Part shown: piece by piece, positions 17,817 through 18,908 of the stretch | Position numbering within the stretch: position 1 is the stretch's first letter | How the letters are laid out: the number at the start of each line of letters is the position of its first letter | DNA from: Arachnopeziza araneosa | Taxonomy: Eukaryota > Ascomycota > Leotiomycetes > Helotiales > Arachnopezizaceae | Assembly (NCBI GenBank): GCA_003988855.1 | Contig: QYAI01000275.1 | Location: 1 to 18,908, forward strand | DNA: 18,908 nt | Direction: 5' to 3' | Made by a program: the position numbers and the translations under genes | The notes under the pieces: generated by a model | Database searches by the model: none | The model's input: only the letters and a program-made list of their open reading frames with translations | What the model was told of the DNA's origin: nothing

Positions 17817-18350
17817 CTATGGCTTGTTCAACAAAGGCCATCCCTTCCATTTGCCGTCTATGCCGACTGTTTTGATGGTGTTCATAGCAACCCCCTCCAT
17901 AATAATTCCTTTGCTTGAGGCGACCATCTCGACCTCTTTATACGAGAGTCCTAAGACCAAACTTGCAGATATCTTGTTGATACTTCCAATACTCAGGATG
18001 TGATCCTGGTCAGGCCTACCATTCCAGTCCAGTTCAATGCAGCAGTTGTCACAGATAGTTAATAGCCTTATCAATGGCGTGTTCCGTTTTAGTAGCTTGT
18101 TCTTGTGCTTAATCCTTGTGAGAAAAGCACTGAGAGAGCCGGTAATTCCCTTGCCTATAATCCATCCCTGCCAGTTTCTACTTTCTTCAAAATCGCAATT
18201 AACACAAGAGACGTTGATCTTCGCTTTGGTTTCAGACTTTGCAAGGTCTTGTTGCGTCAAATCGTAAGGAGTGTGGTGGACATGAACTGGGGTTTTATTT
18301 GAGGCGGATTCAGAAAGCAGGAGCTGTTGCGACGGTGCTGGAGAAAGCAT
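17817..18350 (-). CDS. Unrecognised 177-aa protein with two CxxC pairs
   Basis: Begins at ATG 18350 and ends at TAG 17817-17819, with no internal stop. I do not recognise the family. Visible features are a low-complexity N-terminus (about 1-45), a CVNC pair at C49/C52, an aromatic stretch NWQGWIIGKG (59-68), a basic segment (80-90), and CDNCC at C100/C103/C104 followed by IELDWNGRPDQDH. Two CxxC pairs 48 residues apart could form a zinc site, which is inference only. The gene converges with the fusion gene, and its start lies only 50 bp from the LTR-like repeat at 18400. It could therefore be a host gene with a clipped promoter or part of an old element. Hidden introns are possible. Confidence 0.5.
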   Translation of the reverse strand: MLSPAPSQQLLLSESASNKTPVHVHHTPYDLTQQDLAKSETKAKINVSCVNCDFEESRNWQGWIIGKGITGSLSAFLTRIKHKNKLLKRNTPLIRLLTICDNCCIELDWNGRPDQDHILSIGSINKISASLVLGLSYKEVEMVASSKGIIMEGVAMNTIKTVGIDGKWKGWPLLNKP

Positions 18351-18399
18351 CTTAGCGTGTGGACAATTTTTGGGACTTTCTCAAACTCAGCTTACCTTG

Positions 18400-18648
18400 T
18401 GTAACGGCACAAGCACGAACACTGCTGCGAGGGGTATATGGGAGTACCCCGAATGTAGTCTGAATATGTTCTTACTTATAGGCTAGCTACGAAGGAAAGG
18501 AACTCTCTCTGGAAGGAAGCTATGTACAATAAAATAAGAGTAGGTCTCCTAACTTCTTCTGAGCTAGTTTCATTCTAAGTCTACTCTGAACTTATTCAGA
18601 AGTTATCACGTAAGCAGCACGTAGTCAGAACTAATGCGAGTTCTTACA
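18400..18648 (-). mobile_element. LTR-like repeat, family 2, copy B, heavily RIP-mutated
   Basis: Begins tgtaacggcacaagcacg and ends ...gcgagttcttaca, so it keeps TG...CA ends. It aligns with 12931-13179 over its whole length. The left half is nearly identical, apart from an indel after gaaggaaa. In the right half almost every difference is C to T or G to A relative to copy A, mostly in CpA contexts on one strand or the other. A second indel adds about 20 bp (aagagtaggtctcctaactt). No matching target-site duplication is evident (ccttg versus tctct), and no retrotransposon genes adjoin it. Confidence 0.75.
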
Positions 18649-18810
18649 TCTCTCCTTCTTGAAACGAAAGCTTGCTCTCAAGCTAATTAGCTCCAGAGTG
18701 TCTTTTCATTTACTTTAATTTTCTACCTTAAGCTGCTATTTTTCTCTTTTGAGCAAACAAAACCTTAACTTACGAGCTTTTCTTTCTAGATCAAACAACA
18801 ACGTCGACTA

Positions 18811-18908
18811 TGTGATGAGCAGGATATCACGTGAACCGATTGTCATGTGTGGACGGCACGGGCGACAGGATCTCATTTCCGAAGTGTGGAGAATAAGGGG
18901 CACATTCA
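18811..18908 (+). mobile_element. LTR-like repeat, family 1, second copy, cut by the window end
   Basis: Starts tgtgatgagcaggatatcac and runs to the last base. It is the reverse complement of 1361-1458, over 98 bp with only scattered differences (for example cacggg...gaca/ggatctcattt versus ggacctcattt), so the two copies face each other across the window. The remaining part of the repeat lies beyond the window. Confidence 0.8.

Overview
The window looks like nuclear DNA of a filamentous ascomycete (Pezizomycotina). The evidence is short GT-AG introns with CTGAT/CTGAC-like branch sites, an ascomycete-type laccase with a DSGI tail, fragments of SesA- and HET-type incompatibility genes, pogo/Fot1-like transposase debris, LTR-like repeats, and CpA-to-TpA differences between repeat copies that are the signature of repeat-induced point mutation (RIP). 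The class cannot be fixed from sequence alone; Leotiomycetes-like is a guess.

Left part (1-2120) is a transposon graveyard. It holds a broken pogo-like transposase on the + strand, an LTR-like repeat, and a second broken pogo-like transposase on the - strand that stops abutting that LTR. From 2121 to 5096 lie an orphan SesA-type domain (- strand) and a decayed multi-exon membrane-protein gene (+ strand) with one internal stop and two or more frame changes. 5097-7140 holds no gene I can support. 7141-9433 is an intact seven-exon secreted laccase: its exons sum to 1974 nt, divisible by three, and all four copper motifs are present. 9922-10896 (- strand) is an intact intronless DEDDh exonuclease of the ERI1 type. 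11201-12090 (- strand) is a remnant of a HET-type incompatibility gene lacking its core.

12091-14046 is again mobile-element debris. It includes a fragment resembling the N-terminus of FluG/DUF3435-type tyrosine recombinases, which ends exactly where an LTR-like repeat begins (12931-13179).

The standout is 14047-17529, an uninterrupted 1160-codon ORF. It is visibly more GC-rich than its surroundings and joins four recognisable enzyme-like modules: an SAM-methyltransferase-like domain, a BBE-type FAD oxidoreductase, a P-loop kinase resembling animal-type phosphomevalonate kinase, and an adenine-phosphoribosyltransferase-like domain. Such a chain suggests one multistep pathway acting on a phosphorylated or ribosylated small molecule, but the substrate is unknown.

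To its right are an unrecognised 177-aa gene (- strand), a second copy of the 12931 LTR-like repeat carrying dense RIP-type transitions, and at the window edge the start of the same repeat found at 1176-1458, in inverted orientation. The host genes therefore sit as islands between nested, RIP-inactivated repeats.
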